Source: Candidatus Uhrbacteria bacterium
Lineage (GTDB): Bacteria > Patescibacteriota > Patescibacteriia > UBA9934
DNA: 34,078 bases
Direction: 5' to 3'
Assembly (NCBI GenBank): GCA_943357745.1
Contig: CALRGN010000003.1
Location: forward strand, 1 to 34,078
Shown: piece after piece, positions 16,601 to 26,468 of the stretch
Numbering within the stretch: position 1 is the stretch's first letter
Layout of the letters: every line of letters starts with the position of its first letter
Notes under the pieces: generated by a model
Database searches by the model: none
Seen by the model: only the letters and a program-made list of their open reading frames with translations
What the model was told of the DNA's origin: nothing
Position numbers and translations under genes: made by a program

Positions 16601-18238
16601 ATGAAAAAACCGTGCTATCTCTTTGTGGTGGGAGGGGTGATGAGCGGAGTGGGAAAAGGTACCGCTGTGGCCGCTCTTGGTCAAACCCTAAAAGCTCGTG
16701 GTTTCACAATCACGGCGTTAAAGATTGACCCCTATGTCAATGTTGATGCCGGTACCATGAACCCATTAGAACATGGTGAAGTATTTGTCACCAAAGATGG
16801 TGATGAAACCGACCAAGACATTGGCACTTACGAGCGGTTTTTGGGGTTAGAAATTACCAAAATAAATTACATGACCACCGGTAGAGTTTATCAGGCCGTA
16901 ATTGATCGTGAGCGCGCGTTGGGATATGGCGGTAAATGTGTAGAGGTGGTGCCTCATGTGCCAGAAGAGGTAATTAGAAGGATTGAAGCCGCCACCAAAC
17001 TGGCAAAGGCGGAGATCGCCATTATTGAAATTGGGGGCACAGTGGGGGAGTATCAGAATATTCTCTTTTTGGAGGCGGCAAGAATGATGCAGGTTAGGCA
17101 TAGGGGGAGAGTCAAAATAATTTTGGTCAGCTATCTGCCGGTACCAGGATCAATTGGGGAAATGAAAACCAAGCCCACTCAAACCGCGGTTAGAACTTTA
17201 AATGCCACCGGTCTAAGTCCAGATTTTGTTGTAGCCCGAGGTCCGGTTAGTATTGACCGACCGCGTCAACAAAAGATCGCCGATTTTTGCCAAGTACCTT
17301 GGGATCATATTATTGCCGCGCCAGATGTAAAAAGTATTTATGATGTGCCAGAACTTTTTGAAAAACAAAACTTCTCCAAAAAAGTCTTAACCTCATTAAA
17401 GTTGCCCCTCCGTCCGCTCGCCAAGCCGTTATGGCGGAGCTACTTAAAACAAAAAGCGGCCGCATCCGGTACGGTGGTGGTCGGGGTAGTAGGAAAATAT
17501 TTCTCAACTGGAGATTTTATTCTATCGGATGTTTATCTCTCGGTGATTGAGGCAATCAAACATGCGGCCGTAGCCAATGGGGTGGGATTAGAGTTGCGGT
17601 GGTTGAATCCAGAGGCTTACGAGAAATCTTCGGGCGCAATAAACGAACTCAAAGAAGTAGACGCTCTAATTGTTCCCGGCGGTTTTGGTAATAGAGGCGT
17701 AGAAGGAAAATTGAAAGCAATCAGATTTGCCAGAGAAAACAAGTTGCCTTTTTTGGGATTATGTTACGGTATGCAAGCGGCCGTGATTGAGTTCTCACGC
17801 AATGTTGCTAAATTAAAATTTGCCAACACCACGGAAATTATGCCTAACACCCCCCAACCGGTGATTGATTTATTAGCCGGTCAGCATAGCAATCTCCAGA
17901 ACGGTAGATTAGGAGGGACGCTTCGGCTCGGTGAATATCCCTGTGAGTTAAGTCCCAACTCCCTAGCCGCCAAACTTTATGGCACCAATAAAATCAAAGA
18001 GCGACACCGGCATCGGTATGAGTTTAATGTGGATTATGCTGACAAGCTCCAAGGGGTCGGGATGGTTCTCTCCGGTACTTCTCCCGATGGCAAGCTAGTA
18101 GAAATAATTGAATTACCAGAACACCCATTTTTTATCGGGGTCCAGTTTCATCCCGAATTCCTCTCCAAACCGCTCGCCCCCCACCCGCTCTTCAACGGAC
18201 TCATCACCGCCGCCAAAAAAACCAGCCAATCCCGATAA
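16601..18238 (+). CDS. pyrG: CTP synthase (ORF track start 16559; ATG at 16601 likelier)
   Basis: FVVGGVMSGVGKG, KIDPYVNVDAGTMNPLEHGEVFVTKDGDETDQDIGTYERF, glutaminase PFLGLCYGMQ. Confidence 0.97.
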   Translation: MKKPCYLFVVGGVMSGVGKGTAVAALGQTLKARGFTITALKIDPYVNVDAGTMNPLEHGEVFVTKDGDETDQDIGTYERFLGLEITKINYMTTGRVYQAVIDRERALGYGGKCVEVVPHVPEEVIRRIEAATKLAKAEIAIIEIGGTVGEYQNILFLEAARMMQVRHRGRVKIILVSYLPVPGSIGEMKTKPTQTAVRTLNATGLSPDFVVARGPVSIDRPRQQKIADFCQVPWDHIIAAPDVKSIYDVPELFEKQNFSKKVLTSLKLPLRPLAKPLWRSYLKQKAAASGTVVVGVVGKYFSTGDFILSDVYLSVIEAIKHAAVANGVGLELRWLNPEAYEKSSGAINELKEVDALIVPGGFGNRGVEGKLKAIRFARENKLPFLGLCYGMQAAVIEFSRNVAKLKFANTTEIMPNTPQPVIDLLAGQHSNLQNGRLGGTLRLGEYPCELSPNSLAAKLYGTNKIKERHRHRYEFNVDYADKLQGVGMVLSGTSPDGKLVEIIELPEHPFFIGVQFHPEFLSKPLAPHPLFNGLITAAKKTSQSR

Positions 18239-18256
18239 ACTGTTAACTACTCTCAT

Positions 18257-18300
18257 TCAAAAAAAAACACCAATCTTTTCAGACTAGTGGTTTTTTTTGG
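18257..18300. terminator. Probable bidirectional terminator between convergent pyrG and rpmA
   Basis: aaaaaaaacacca ... gtggtttttttt imperfect inverted repeat with A- and T-tracts. Confidence 0.5.
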
Positions 18301-18322
18301 AAGGAGTAGGAAGAAGATACCG

Positions 18323-18595
18323 CTAGACCACTTTGGCGTAAGTCCGCATTACCAGCTTACCGGTAAAGTTATGAACGCGCTTTTTGGTGAATTTTACAAT
18401 TCCGTCTTTCATGGCAAACAGAGTAAAATCTTTTCCCGCGCTCACATTCAGGGCGGGGTGAATTACCGTGCCTCTTTGGCGGGTAATAATCTGACCAGTT
18501 TTAATTCTCTGACCATCGGCAATCTTAACACCAAGATATTTTGGTTGGGAATCTCTGCCGTTTCTTGTGGATCCTTGGGCTAGCTTATGGGCCAT
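18323..18595 (-). CDS. rpmA: Ribosomal protein bL27
   Basis: [43 protein letters not shown]. Confidence 0.97.
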   Translation of the reverse strand: MAHKLAQGSTRNGRDSQPKYLGVKIADGQRIKTGQIITRQRGTVIHPALNVSAGKDFTLFAMKDGIVKFTKKRVHNFTGKLVMRTYAKVV

Positions 18596-18617
18596 AATGG
18601 AATTTAATTAGTAGGTA

Positions 18618-18646
18618 GTGTAATCTTAACTGGGGTAGATAGTCAA
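18618..18646 (-). promoter_or_regulatory. rpmA promoter
   Basis: Minus strand TTGACT (rc 18641-18646), 17-nt spacer, TTACAC (rc 18618-18623). Confidence 0.5.
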
Positions 18647-18727
18647 GTACAGTTAATCACTTCTTGGGTTAACTCCCAAATATTCAGGCAAAACCAGTAC
18701 TTTAGCCGGGCATTTCAACCAATTTTT

Positions 18728-18967
18728 ATGGAAACCTCACTTTTAGAAGATAAAATCAAAGTAGAACTGGCGCGAATCTCTTTGATGTTACAAGGGCATG
18801 CCGGTGGCGTGGAGCTGGCCATTTGGGAACCCAGCACTGCCACCGTAACCGTAAAACTATTGGGAAACTGCTCCCACTGTGCCTTATCGGCGCTTACTCT
18901 ATCGCAGGGGGTCGGAGCCGCCCTAAAAAGAGCGTTTCCCCAAATTAGAACCGTACGAGCGCTTTAA
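18728..18967 (+). CDS. NifU-like C-terminal (Fe-S scaffold) domain protein
   Basis: GHAGGVELAIWE...VTVKLLGNCSHCALSALTLSQGVGAALKRAFPQI with CxxC. Confidence 0.82.
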   Translation: METSLLEDKIKVELARISLMLQGHAGGVELAIWEPSTATVTVKLLGNCSHCALSALTLSQGVGAALKRAFPQIRTVRAL

Positions 18968-19040
18968 TGTCATTTAACCTGCTCCAACTCAAATACGGTA
19001 TAATGAGTCGGTAATTCCGCTATAATAGCATCTGTAACTC

Positions 19041-19460
19041 ATGCTAAAAAAATCATCATTCTCCCTCACTCGGACCCTGGCAAAATTGCCGGCAAGTCTA
19101 AATGCAAAAACGACTACTAGCAAAAGTAGTAAATTGTGGTGGCTGGGACTAGCCTTCTATCTTGGCGCCGGTTTAATGCTTTTTCTAGTAATCATTCCTA
19201 GAATTTACGGCCTTCAAGCAATCCCGATTCATTACAATGTTCATATTGGCGTTGATCAGATTGCCGCCTGGTGGATGCCGGTGGTGTGGTGGCTGATCTG
19301 GGGATTATTATTACTGATCAATTTCTTGCTCTACCGCCGCTTCCACCGCGAGCAGGATGCCTTTTTACAGACAGCGATTCTTAGCTTCACAATTATCGGC
19401 TCAATTCTTGCTCTCACGGCCGGATTTTTCCAAGCGGTGATTATTTTCACCTATGTTTGA
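19041..19460 (+). CDS. Small integral membrane protein, unknown function
   Basis: Several hydrophobic segments; 8-nt overlap with the mraY start; TATAAT at 19021-19026. Confidence 0.65.
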   Translation: MLKKSSFSLTRTLAKLPASLNAKTTTSKSSKLWWLGLAFYLGAGLMLFLVIIPRIYGLQAIPIHYNVHIGVDQIAAWWMPVVWWLIWGLLLLINFLLYRRFHREQDAFLQTAILSFTIIGSILALTAGFFQAVIIFTYV

Positions 19461-20508
19461 TTTTTTTGTGGTCACCAAAATTCTTCTTCTCTCCACCCTC
19501 GCTTTTATATTAGCCTTGATTTGGACTCCGGCTTTAACCCACTTGTTGTATAAATATAAATTAGGGAAATCTATCCGGAGTGCTGTGCAGGCGCCAATGT
19601 TTGCTGAGCTCCACAAAAAGAAGGCCGGAGTACCCACGCTGGGTGGAGTATTGATGTGGGGGACCGCTTTGTTTATTGCTCTGCTGTTTTGGGCGATCAG
19701 TGTAGTTGCCCCTAACTCACCACTGGCAGAATTAAACTTCCTCTCTCGTTCTCAAACCTGGCTTCCGCTTGCGGCCTTAGTTTTAGCTGGTATCTTGGGA
19801 GCGATTGATGATTTTTGCAACATTTATAAAATCGGCCCTCATGGCGGGGGAATCGGCAGTAAACAACGCCTACTTGTTCACACTATGGTGGCCGCGCTTG
19901 GTGCTTGGTGGTTTTATGCCAAACTTGGTTGGGACTTTTTGCATGTTCCTCTCCTTGGCGACATTAATCTTGGTATTTGGTACATCCCCTTCTTCATCTT
20001 AGTAATCGTTGGCACTTCATTTGCTGTTAATCAAACTGATGGCCTAGATGGTTTAGCTGGCGGTACCTTGGCCTCCTCTTTTGCAGCGATGGCGGTGATT
20101 GCATTAATCCAAGGTAGAGGTGATTTAGCGGTATTTTGCGGAGTGATAGTGGGGGTTCTACTGGCTTTCCTTTGGTTTAATATTTACCCGGCTCGTTTTA
20201 TTATGGGAGATACCGGTGCCATGAGTTTAGGTGTTACTTTGGGGGTGGTGGCAATGCTCACTAATTCCGCTTTGTTATTACCAATCATCGGTGGGGTATT
20301 TGTGCTAGAGGCAGTTACTACTTTTATTCAACTTACTTCCAAGCGGTTAAGAGGAAAAAAAATCTTCCTAATCGCACCCATTCACCATCACTTTGAAGCA
20401 CTCGGCTGGCCCGAACCAAAAGTAGTAATGCGATTTTGGGTGTTGAGTTGGATTGGTGCCGGATTGGGTCTTATCATCGCCTTGCTAGACGCCGCCACTT
20501 TCTCTTAG
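19453..20508 (+). CDS. mraY: Phospho-N-acetylmuramoyl-pentapeptide-transferase
   Basis: KKKAGVPTLGGVLM, GAIDDFCNIYK, NQTDGLDGLAGG, PARFIMGDTGAMSLG, APIHHHFEALGW. Confidence 0.96.
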   Translation: MFDFFVVTKILLLSTLAFILALIWTPALTHLLYKYKLGKSIRSAVQAPMFAELHKKKAGVPTLGGVLMWGTALFIALLFWAISVVAPNSPLAELNFLSRSQTWLPLAALVLAGILGAIDDFCNIYKIGPHGGGIGSKQRLLVHTMVAALGAWWFYAKLGWDFLHVPLLGDINLGIWYIPFFILVIVGTSFAVNQTDGLDGLAGGTLASSFAAMAVIALIQGRGDLAVFCGVIVGVLLAFLWFNIYPARFIMGDTGAMSLGVTLGVVAMLTNSALLLPIIGGVFVLEAVTTFIQLTSKRLRGKKIFLIAPIHHHFEALGWPEPKVVMRFWVLSWIGAGLGLIIALLDAATFS

Positions 20509-20509
20509 T

Positions 20510-21691
20510 ATGTCCCTTCTTCGGCCCACCCGCTGGGCGATATTTTCCGGAGGCGACACCAATTATCTGATTTTGACCGCCCTCATTTTATTTTGTGGAC
20601 TTTTTTTCCTTGGGTCGGCCGCATGGCCATTGGGATACGACCGTTTTGGAAACGGTTATTATTTTTTAATTCATCAATTAATTTTTGGCCTGCTACCTGG
20701 TGTGATGGCTTTTATTACCGCCACTCAAATTCCCACCGGTTTTTATTCAAGGTGGGCGGGACTGGCCTATTTAATCACCATCGCCTTACTCTTTGCTGTT
20801 TTTATTCCTGGATTAGGCGCGGACTTTGGCTCCTCAAAGAGTTGGATCTCACTGGGATCATTATCTTTTCAACCGTCAGAGCTGGTGAAACTAACTTTCC
20901 TCATCTATTTGGGCGCTTGGCTTTCTAGCAGAACCTTAAATGAGCGCGCAAGTTGGCGGTTTGGTTTTTGGCCGTTTGCAATTGCGATTGGCACCGTGAT
21001 GTTGGCTTTGTTTCTTCAGCCCGATACCGGCACGATGGTGATCTTGGGATTGATCGGGATCACCGTCTATTTCTTAGCCGGTGGCCCGATAAAATATTTT
21101 TTTATGACCATCTTGCTAGGTATCTTCGCCATTTGGATTTTGCTTACCGTGGTTCCAAAATATTCTGATAGTATTCCATTGCTCACAAAATTAGAATATC
21201 GCACCGAGCGTTTCACCACCTTCCTTCATCCAGAACTTGATCCGTTGGGTCAGGGGTATCATATCAATCAAGCACTGTTAGCGGTTGGTACCGGTGGTTG
21301 GTTTGGCCGGGGGTTTGGTCACTCCTTACAAAAATTTTCCTATTTACCAGAGGTGGCCGGAGATTCAATCTTCGCCGTCATTGCAGAGGAATTAGGTTTC
21401 ATTATCACCTCACTTTTTCTTATTGTGTATGCCTTTTGGGTGCGGCGCGCTTTTCAAATTGCCTCACTTGCTAAAACTGATTTTTCGCGCTATGTGGGTT
21501 GCGGGATTGCAGTTGGGATTGGCCTCCAATCACTGATAAACATTGGGGCCATGTTAGGGCTTCTGCCCATCACCGGCGTCCCTTGGCCGTTAATCAGTTA
21601 TGGTGGCACGGCGCTAATGGTATCATTATTCAGTGTTGGGTTAATTTGGCGAATTTCTTTAGAAAATAATCCGCGCGCCCCAATTTTATGA
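20510..21691 (+). CDS. SEDS-family protein (FtsW/RodA)
   Basis: GSSKSWISLGSLSFQPSELVKL, LQPDTGTMVIL, FLPEVAGDSIFAVIAEELGF-like motif, GVPWPLISYGGTALM. Confidence 0.94.
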   Translation: MSLLRPTRWAIFSGGDTNYLILTALILFCGLFFLGSAAWPLGYDRFGNGYYFLIHQLIFGLLPGVMAFITATQIPTGFYSRWAGLAYLITIALLFAVFIPGLGADFGSSKSWISLGSLSFQPSELVKLTFLIYLGAWLSSRTLNERASWRFGFWPFAIAIGTVMLALFLQPDTGTMVILGLIGITVYFLAGGPIKYFFMTILLGIFAIWILLTVVPKYSDSIPLLTKLEYRTERFTTFLHPELDPLGQGYHINQALLAVGTGGWFGRGFGHSLQKFSYLPEVAGDSIFAVIAEELGFIITSLFLIVYAFWVRRAFQIASLAKTDFSRYVGCGIAVGIGLQSLINIGAMLGLLPITGVPWPLISYGGTALMVSLFSVGLIWRISLENNPRAPIL

Positions 21692-22779
21692 GTCAATCTT
21701 CTAGCGCTATGGTTCCAAATAAAACCGTTCTATTTTGCGGTGGCGGTACTTTAGGGCCGGTTACTCCGTTACTCGCGGTCGCTAAAACTTTGCAAACCAT
21801 TAGTCCCGATCGGGAACAGAATTGGATCACCACTCCCGCCGGCCCAGAAAACCAACTCCTAAGAGAATATAGCTTTAATCCAATTTCATTTTCCGCTCCC
21901 AAACTTCAGCGCAATAAATTGTATCTTCTGCCGTTCGTAATAATTCAACTACTAATTGCCCTTGTAAACGCTAGAAAATTAGTCAAACAAATTAACCCAG
22001 GCCTGGTGGTGATTGCCGGAGGCTATGTGGGTGTGCCGTTAGCACTGATCGCCTGGTGGTTCAAAATCCCGATCATTGTTCATCAGTTAGATTTACAAAT
22101 CGGATTAGCCAATCAGCTGATTATTCCTTTAGCCTCAAGTGTTACCACAAGTTGGCCCCAAACCGCGGATAAATTAAAAAAAAATCAAGCAAAATATCTC
22201 GGTACGATTGTTAGATCAGATCTCAATGCCGGTAGAGCAGAATTGGCCCAAGAAAGATTTGGATTGCGACCAAATTTTCCTACTGTTCTCATACTCGGTG
22301 GCGGTACCGGCGCCCTATCAATTAATGAAAAAATTCTCTCCATTGCCTCCCAACTACTACCACATTGTAATCTCCTCCATGTAGTTGGGCGCGGAAAACT
22401 AGTTACTGGCCTTACCACTTTGGGCGCCGGCTATCATGCTGTTGAATATCTGGGCGCCGGTCTTGCTGACGCTTACGCGGTGGCCGATCTAGTGGTCTCT
22501 CGGGCCGGCATGGGAACAATTATGGAACTAAGCGTGTTAGCCAAACCCACTATCTTGGTACCATTAGCCGGCCCGCAGACAATAAACGCCACCGCATGTT
22601 CTATTGGTGAAGCGGTGCAATTACCACCGCTCGATACCGCCCAATCATTAGCCCAGACTATCTTGCATCTCCTTCAGGATGAGCATCAGAGATTTAAACT
22701 AAAAACCAATTTACATGAGTTGTTCATTCATGGCGGAGAAGTAGCCTTAGCTAAGATTATTGTGGACCAGTTGCGCTAA
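21688..22779 (+). CDS. murG: UDP-GlcNAc:undecaprenyl-PP-MurNAc-pentapeptide GlcNAc transferase
   Basis: CGGGTLGPVTPLLAVA, GGYVGVPLALIAWWFKIPIIVHQLD, LGGGTGALSINE, VVSRAGMGTIMELSVLAKPTILVPL. Confidence 0.93.
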   Translation: MSQSSSAMVPNKTVLFCGGGTLGPVTPLLAVAKTLQTISPDREQNWITTPAGPENQLLREYSFNPISFSAPKLQRNKLYLLPFVIIQLLIALVNARKLVKQINPGLVVIAGGYVGVPLALIAWWFKIPIIVHQLDLQIGLANQLIIPLASSVTTSWPQTADKLKKNQAKYLGTIVRSDLNAGRAELAQERFGLRPNFPTVLILGGGTGALSINEKILSIASQLLPHCNLLHVVGRGKLVTGLTTLGAGYHAVEYLGAGLADAYAVADLVVSRAGMGTIMELSVLAKPTILVPLAGPQTINATACSIGEAVQLPPLDTAQSLAQTILHLLQDEHQRFKLKTNLHELFIHGGEVALAKIIVDQLR

Positions 22780-22883
22780 ATAAACACCCCCCATACCCAA
22801 TAAAATCGCCAAATTTCTTTAGTGCTGATTCCTTCCGAATGTAACTCTAATGCCCGAATTTTAAATTCATAGGTATAGTTCAT
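22776..22883 (-). pseudogene. Short HTH fragment (MNYTYEFKIRALELHSEGISTKEIWRF...), probable decayed transposase N-terminus
   Basis: Resembles the N-terminal helix-turn-helix of IS3/IS150-type transposases; stops after 35 aa and overlaps the murG stop. Confidence 0.35.
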
Positions 22884-23003
22884 GCACCGTTCCGAACAGT
22901 TAAAAACAGAGGGATTTTTTAATAGATTAGCTCGCTCCGTCTCAGAAAAGATCGTTCGCATATCATTAAGGTTAAGTCATTGCTTAAATTAAACCATAAA
23001 ACA

Positions 23004-23031
23004 AAAGCAGACACCGTTGAGTGTCTACTTT
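23004..23031 (-). terminator. Intrinsic terminator of tRNA-Lys
   Basis: AGACAC (23009-23014)/GTGTCT (23021-23026) stem flanked by AAAG/CTTT; minus strand continues gcttttgtttta. Confidence 0.65.
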
Positions 23032-23050
23032 ATTGGGTACAGATCATTGG

Positions 23051-23122
23051 TGCGCCGGGTGGGAATCGAACCCACGACCACAGGCTTAAAAGGCCTTTGC
23101 TCTACCCCTGAGCTACCAGCGC
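23051..23122 (-). tRNA. tRNA-Lys(TTT)
   Basis: Minus strand gcgctgg...ccggcgc acceptor, GCTC/GAGC D-stem, loop CTTTTAA, GTGGG-TTCGATT-CCCAC T-arm. Confidence 0.95.
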
Positions 23123-23131
23123 ATGACCGGT

Positions 23132-23159
23132 ATTCTAGCAGAATCCTACCAATCTGCAA
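23132..23159 (-). promoter_or_regulatory. tRNA-Lys promoter
   Basis: Minus strand TTGCAG, 16-nt spacer, TAGAAT preceded by TGC. Confidence 0.55.
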
Positions 23160-23281
23160 ATATCAATCGTGAGACCAAAGCAGAAGGCAATCAAGGGTAA
23201 TGGTTAGGGTATAAATTACTGCGTGGTTGGATTATCGGTCAACCATTCAAAATCTAACTCATATGGTATTATATCTTAGCT

Positions 23282-24766
23282 ATGGATCTATCCTTAAAGG
23301 ACAATTTTCAGGACGCCGTAGTTACCGTGATCGGCCTAGGAAAATATGAGCATTCAGGCGGATTTGATACGGTAAAATGGCTTCTTTCTCACGGCGCCCA
23401 AGTGGTAATTACTGATCTAAAGGATAATCAGGCCATGCGGGAAAGTGTGGATGGGTTGATGCACTGGTTTGATCAATATCAAGCCGCTCACAGCTCTAAA
23501 ACTCTTTATCCGCCCGTCTTTGCTTTGGGTGAACATCGTCCCGACGATTTCACAGAGGTGGACTGCGTCATTCAGAGTCCTGGGGTGCCAAGCGAGCGGT
23601 CGTATCAAAAACTGGCGCTTGAAAACGGCATTGCGTTAGAATCAGATGTCTCATTATTTTTCCGATACTATCCACAACCAATTATCGCTGTTACCGGCAC
23701 TCGCGGGAAAACCACCGTCTCTTTGGCGCTCCAACAAATGCTTACCGGAATCCATCCCACCCCGCTCCTCGTGGGTAACATAAAAACTCCGCCGCTCTCC
23801 GTTCTAGATGACTTGATTGCTAGAAACTCCGCGCAACCGGTGGTTATAGAACTTTCCTCATGGTTATTAGAAAGTCTGCCCCGCGCTTTTTTGGATCTGG
23901 GGAAAGGTCCGGAGATCAGCATCCTTACTAACATCTATCCCGATCATTTAAAGCTCTATCCAGATATAGAATCATACACGCGCTCCAAAGAAATTATAAT
24001 CGGGTTTCAACAACCGGATCAATGGGCGGTAATGAATTATGATCAACCGGCGGTTAGAGCTTTAGAATCTCGTGCCACCGGAAAAATCTGTTGGTTTTCT
24101 AAAACTGCAGAATTAGAGATTGCAAGTTCCACCGCAAGTACAGCCGCAAATTCGGCTAGTTGTTTTGTTAGAGCGGGGGAGATAATTTTTAAACGAGATG
24201 GGGGGGAGTGGAACTTAGGAACAGTAGACAGCATTGCCCTAAAGGGGGTGAGTAATCTAGAAAACTTACTGGCCGCCACCGCCGCAGCAATGCTCCGCGG
24301 GGCTCCGGTAGAATCTATCACTCGCACCCTAAAAGAGTTTGTTGGTCTACCCGATCATCAGGAGGTAATTAGGGAGGTAAGGGAAATCTCGTTTGTGAAT
24401 GATACCGCCGCCACCTCACTTGTTGCCACTATCTCCGCCGTAGATAAATTTGCTTCATTAGAGCATCTGATTTTAATTTTCCAAGGCACATCAGATTTAG
24501 CTAGTCAGGTTAAAAAACTAAATTGGTCACAACAATTAAAGCTAGTCATTATTTTAACTAGTTCCGCCACGCCTGAAGTAATGTCCGCCTTAAACGGTGT
24601 GGTGAGAGTAGCCCAAGTGCCAGATTTGGCGGCGGCGGTAGCTTTAGCGGCATTGCAGGCTAGATCCGGAGACACGGTGCTGTATTCTCCCGGAGCACCA
24701 GCAAAAGAAGGTGAAACCACTTTTTACCGTGGGGAAGTGTATAGAGAGGAGGTCAGAAAATTATGA
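23282..24766 (+). CDS. murD: UDP-N-acetylmuramoylalanine-D-glutamate ligase
   Basis: VIGLGKYEHSGG, VTGTRGKTTVSLAL, IELSSWLLE, FVNDTAATS, YSPGAPAKEGETTFYRGEVYREEV. Confidence 0.88.
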   Translation: MDLSLKDNFQDAVVTVIGLGKYEHSGGFDTVKWLLSHGAQVVITDLKDNQAMRESVDGLMHWFDQYQAAHSSKTLYPPVFALGEHRPDDFTEVDCVIQSPGVPSERSYQKLALENGIALESDVSLFFRYYPQPIIAVTGTRGKTTVSLALQQMLTGIHPTPLLVGNIKTPPLSVLDDLIARNSAQPVVIELSSWLLESLPRAFLDLGKGPEISILTNIYPDHLKLYPDIESYTRSKEIIIGFQQPDQWAVMNYDQPAVRALESRATGKICWFSKTAELEIASSTASTAANSASCFVRAGEIIFKRDGGEWNLGTVDSIALKGVSNLENLLAATAAAMLRGAPVESITRTLKEFVGLPDHQEVIREVREISFVNDTAATSLVATISAVDKFASLEHLILIFQGTSDLASQVKKLNWSQQLKLVIILTSSATPEVMSALNGVVRVAQVPDLAAAVALAALQARSGDTVLYSPGAPAKEGETTFYRGEVYREEVRKL

Positions 24767-26067
24767 CCACCCTCGCCAAAATGAAATGTTTGATTCCTTT
24801 TGGTTTTATGGCCAAATACCATTATTGTTTAGCTTGGTTGGCGGCTCTCTGGTATCACTTTCCAGCCAATCAAATGATTGTAATTGGCGTTACCGGAACT
24901 AGTGGCAAGTCATCCACGGTTCAATATATCTATGATCTTCTCCGCGCTTTGAATCAATCGGTTGGCTATACCTCTACTATTGGCTTTGCCATTAATGGGG
25001 AATATGAGGAAAATAAAAGTAAGATGACCATGCTGGGGCGTTTTTTCCTCTCCGGCATGCTTAGGAAAATGGTGAGCTCAGGATGTCAATATGCCGTGAT
25101 TGAAACCAGCTCTCAGGGTATTAGTCAACATAGACATCAAGGTATCAATTATGATCTAGTGGTCTTTACCAATCTCTCCCCAGAACATATTGAAGCCCAC
25201 GGTGGTTACATAAATTATCGCGCCGCCAAGGGTAAACTTTTTTCCCATCTCGCCCACAGCCCGATCAAAATTTTTAACGGTAAAACCCTACAAAAAATAG
25301 TCGTACTAAATGGTGATGACCGAGAAGTAGAATTTTTTTCTAGCTTTCCCGTAAAAAAAATTGTAAAGTTCGGATGGGGGAGTGGACAACTGGATATTCA
25401 AGCACAGTCTGTGGGCGCAAATATCACCGTCAACCACCACCCTGTGCACTGGCAATTGCCCGCCGAATTTTCAAGAAAAAATGCCTTGGCAGCCGTGGCC
25501 ACTGTTACCGCTTTGGGATTCCCGTTACAAGAAGTTTTGGTTGCCAGTGAAAAACTGGGGTCGGTGCCAGGAAGATTTCAGTTTATTTGTGCCGGTCAAC
25601 CATTTATAGTTATTATTGATTATGCTTTTGAGCCGGGTGCTCTCACCGCTTTGTTTAAGGCGGTTCATAGCTTACATCCGGTCGCAATTATTGGTGTTCA
25701 TGGTTCCGCCGGTGGGGGTAGAGATTTGGCGCGTCGGAAAATGATTGGAGAAATTGCCGGCAAGGAGGAGCGCTTGGTGGTGGTTACCAATGAAGATCCG
25801 TATGATGATAATCCAGAGGACATTATAAAAGATGTCGCCGCTGGGGCACAGGCGGTGGGAAAGCGAGTGGGAGTGGATTTAAAGTTGATACTAGATCGCG
25901 CCACGGCAATCAAGGTGGCCATCCATGCCGCCCTTCCCGGGGAAGCGGTGATTATTACGGGGAAGGGATCAGAACCGGTAATGGCGGTGGCCAATGGTCA
26001 GAAAATTCCTTGGTCTGACGCCCAAGCGGCTCTAAACGCGCTAGCCGATTTAGGTTACACTGTTTAG
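24763..26067 (+). CDS. MurE-like Mur ligase lacking a recognisable N-terminal substrate domain
   Basis: VIGVTGTSGKSSTVQYIY, ETSSQGISQHRHQGI, FTNLSPEHIEAHGGYINYRAAKGKLF, GSAGGGRDLARRKMIGEIA, TNEDPYDDNPEDII. Confidence 0.88.
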   Translation: MTTLAKMKCLIPFGFMAKYHYCLAWLAALWYHFPANQMIVIGVTGTSGKSSTVQYIYDLLRALNQSVGYTSTIGFAINGEYEENKSKMTMLGRFFLSGMLRKMVSSGCQYAVIETSSQGISQHRHQGINYDLVVFTNLSPEHIEAHGGYINYRAAKGKLFSHLAHSPIKIFNGKTLQKIVVLNGDDREVEFFSSFPVKKIVKFGWGSGQLDIQAQSVGANITVNHHPVHWQLPAEFSRKNALAAVATVTALGFPLQEVLVASEKLGSVPGRFQFICAGQPFIVIIDYAFEPGALTALFKAVHSLHPVAIIGVHGSAGGGRDLARRKMIGEIAGKEERLVVVTNEDPYDDNPEDIIKDVAAGAQAVGKRVGVDLKLILDRATAIKVAIHAALPGEAVIITGKGSEPVMAVANGQKIPWSDAQAALNALADLGYTV

Positions 26068-26103
26068 GTTAACAAACCATCAAACCCAAGCAATGAAATC
26101 CTT

Positions 26104-26466
26104 ATGTCATATCGCTTGCTAGCAATTGTGATTCTCCTCATCCTCCTACTCTTTCTAGGAATCGGAGTTTTTAGAGAATATGGTCAAGGACGGGCGGTGG
26201 CATCAGAGATTGAGCGGCTACAGGCAGAAGAACTTAGATTGGTGGGGGAGAAGGCGGAGGCGCTATCACTGATTGCCAAACTCTCTTCTGAGTATTACCT
26301 AGAAAGTCAGGCCAGAACAAAAGAGAATCTTGGACTTCCGGGGGAGCAGGCAATTTTAGTGGTTGACGCTCAAAATTCCGCTGTCATCCCGATTGCGGAA
26401 AATTATCAGCCCAAGCGGCGCCATCATTTAGCGGACTGGTGGGAATATTTCTTTGGCGCCCGCTAG
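26104..26466 (+). CDS. FtsB/DivIC-like septum-formation initiator
   Basis: N-terminal TM helix plus coiled coil (EIERLQAEELRLVGEKAEAL) and ARTKENLGLPGEQAILV tail. Confidence 0.75.
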   Translation: MSYRLLAIVILLILLLFLGIGVFREYGQGRAVASEIERLQAEELRLVGEKAEALSLIAKLSSEYYLESQARTKENLGLPGEQAILVVDAQNSAVIPIAENYQPKRRHHLADWWEYFFGAR

Positions 26467-26468
26467 TT

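Noticed and set aside
18670-18700. TTGGG-TTAACT-CCCAA hairpin upstream of the NifU-like gene
   Set aside because: Five-bp stem without a T-tract or clear placement; may be chance.
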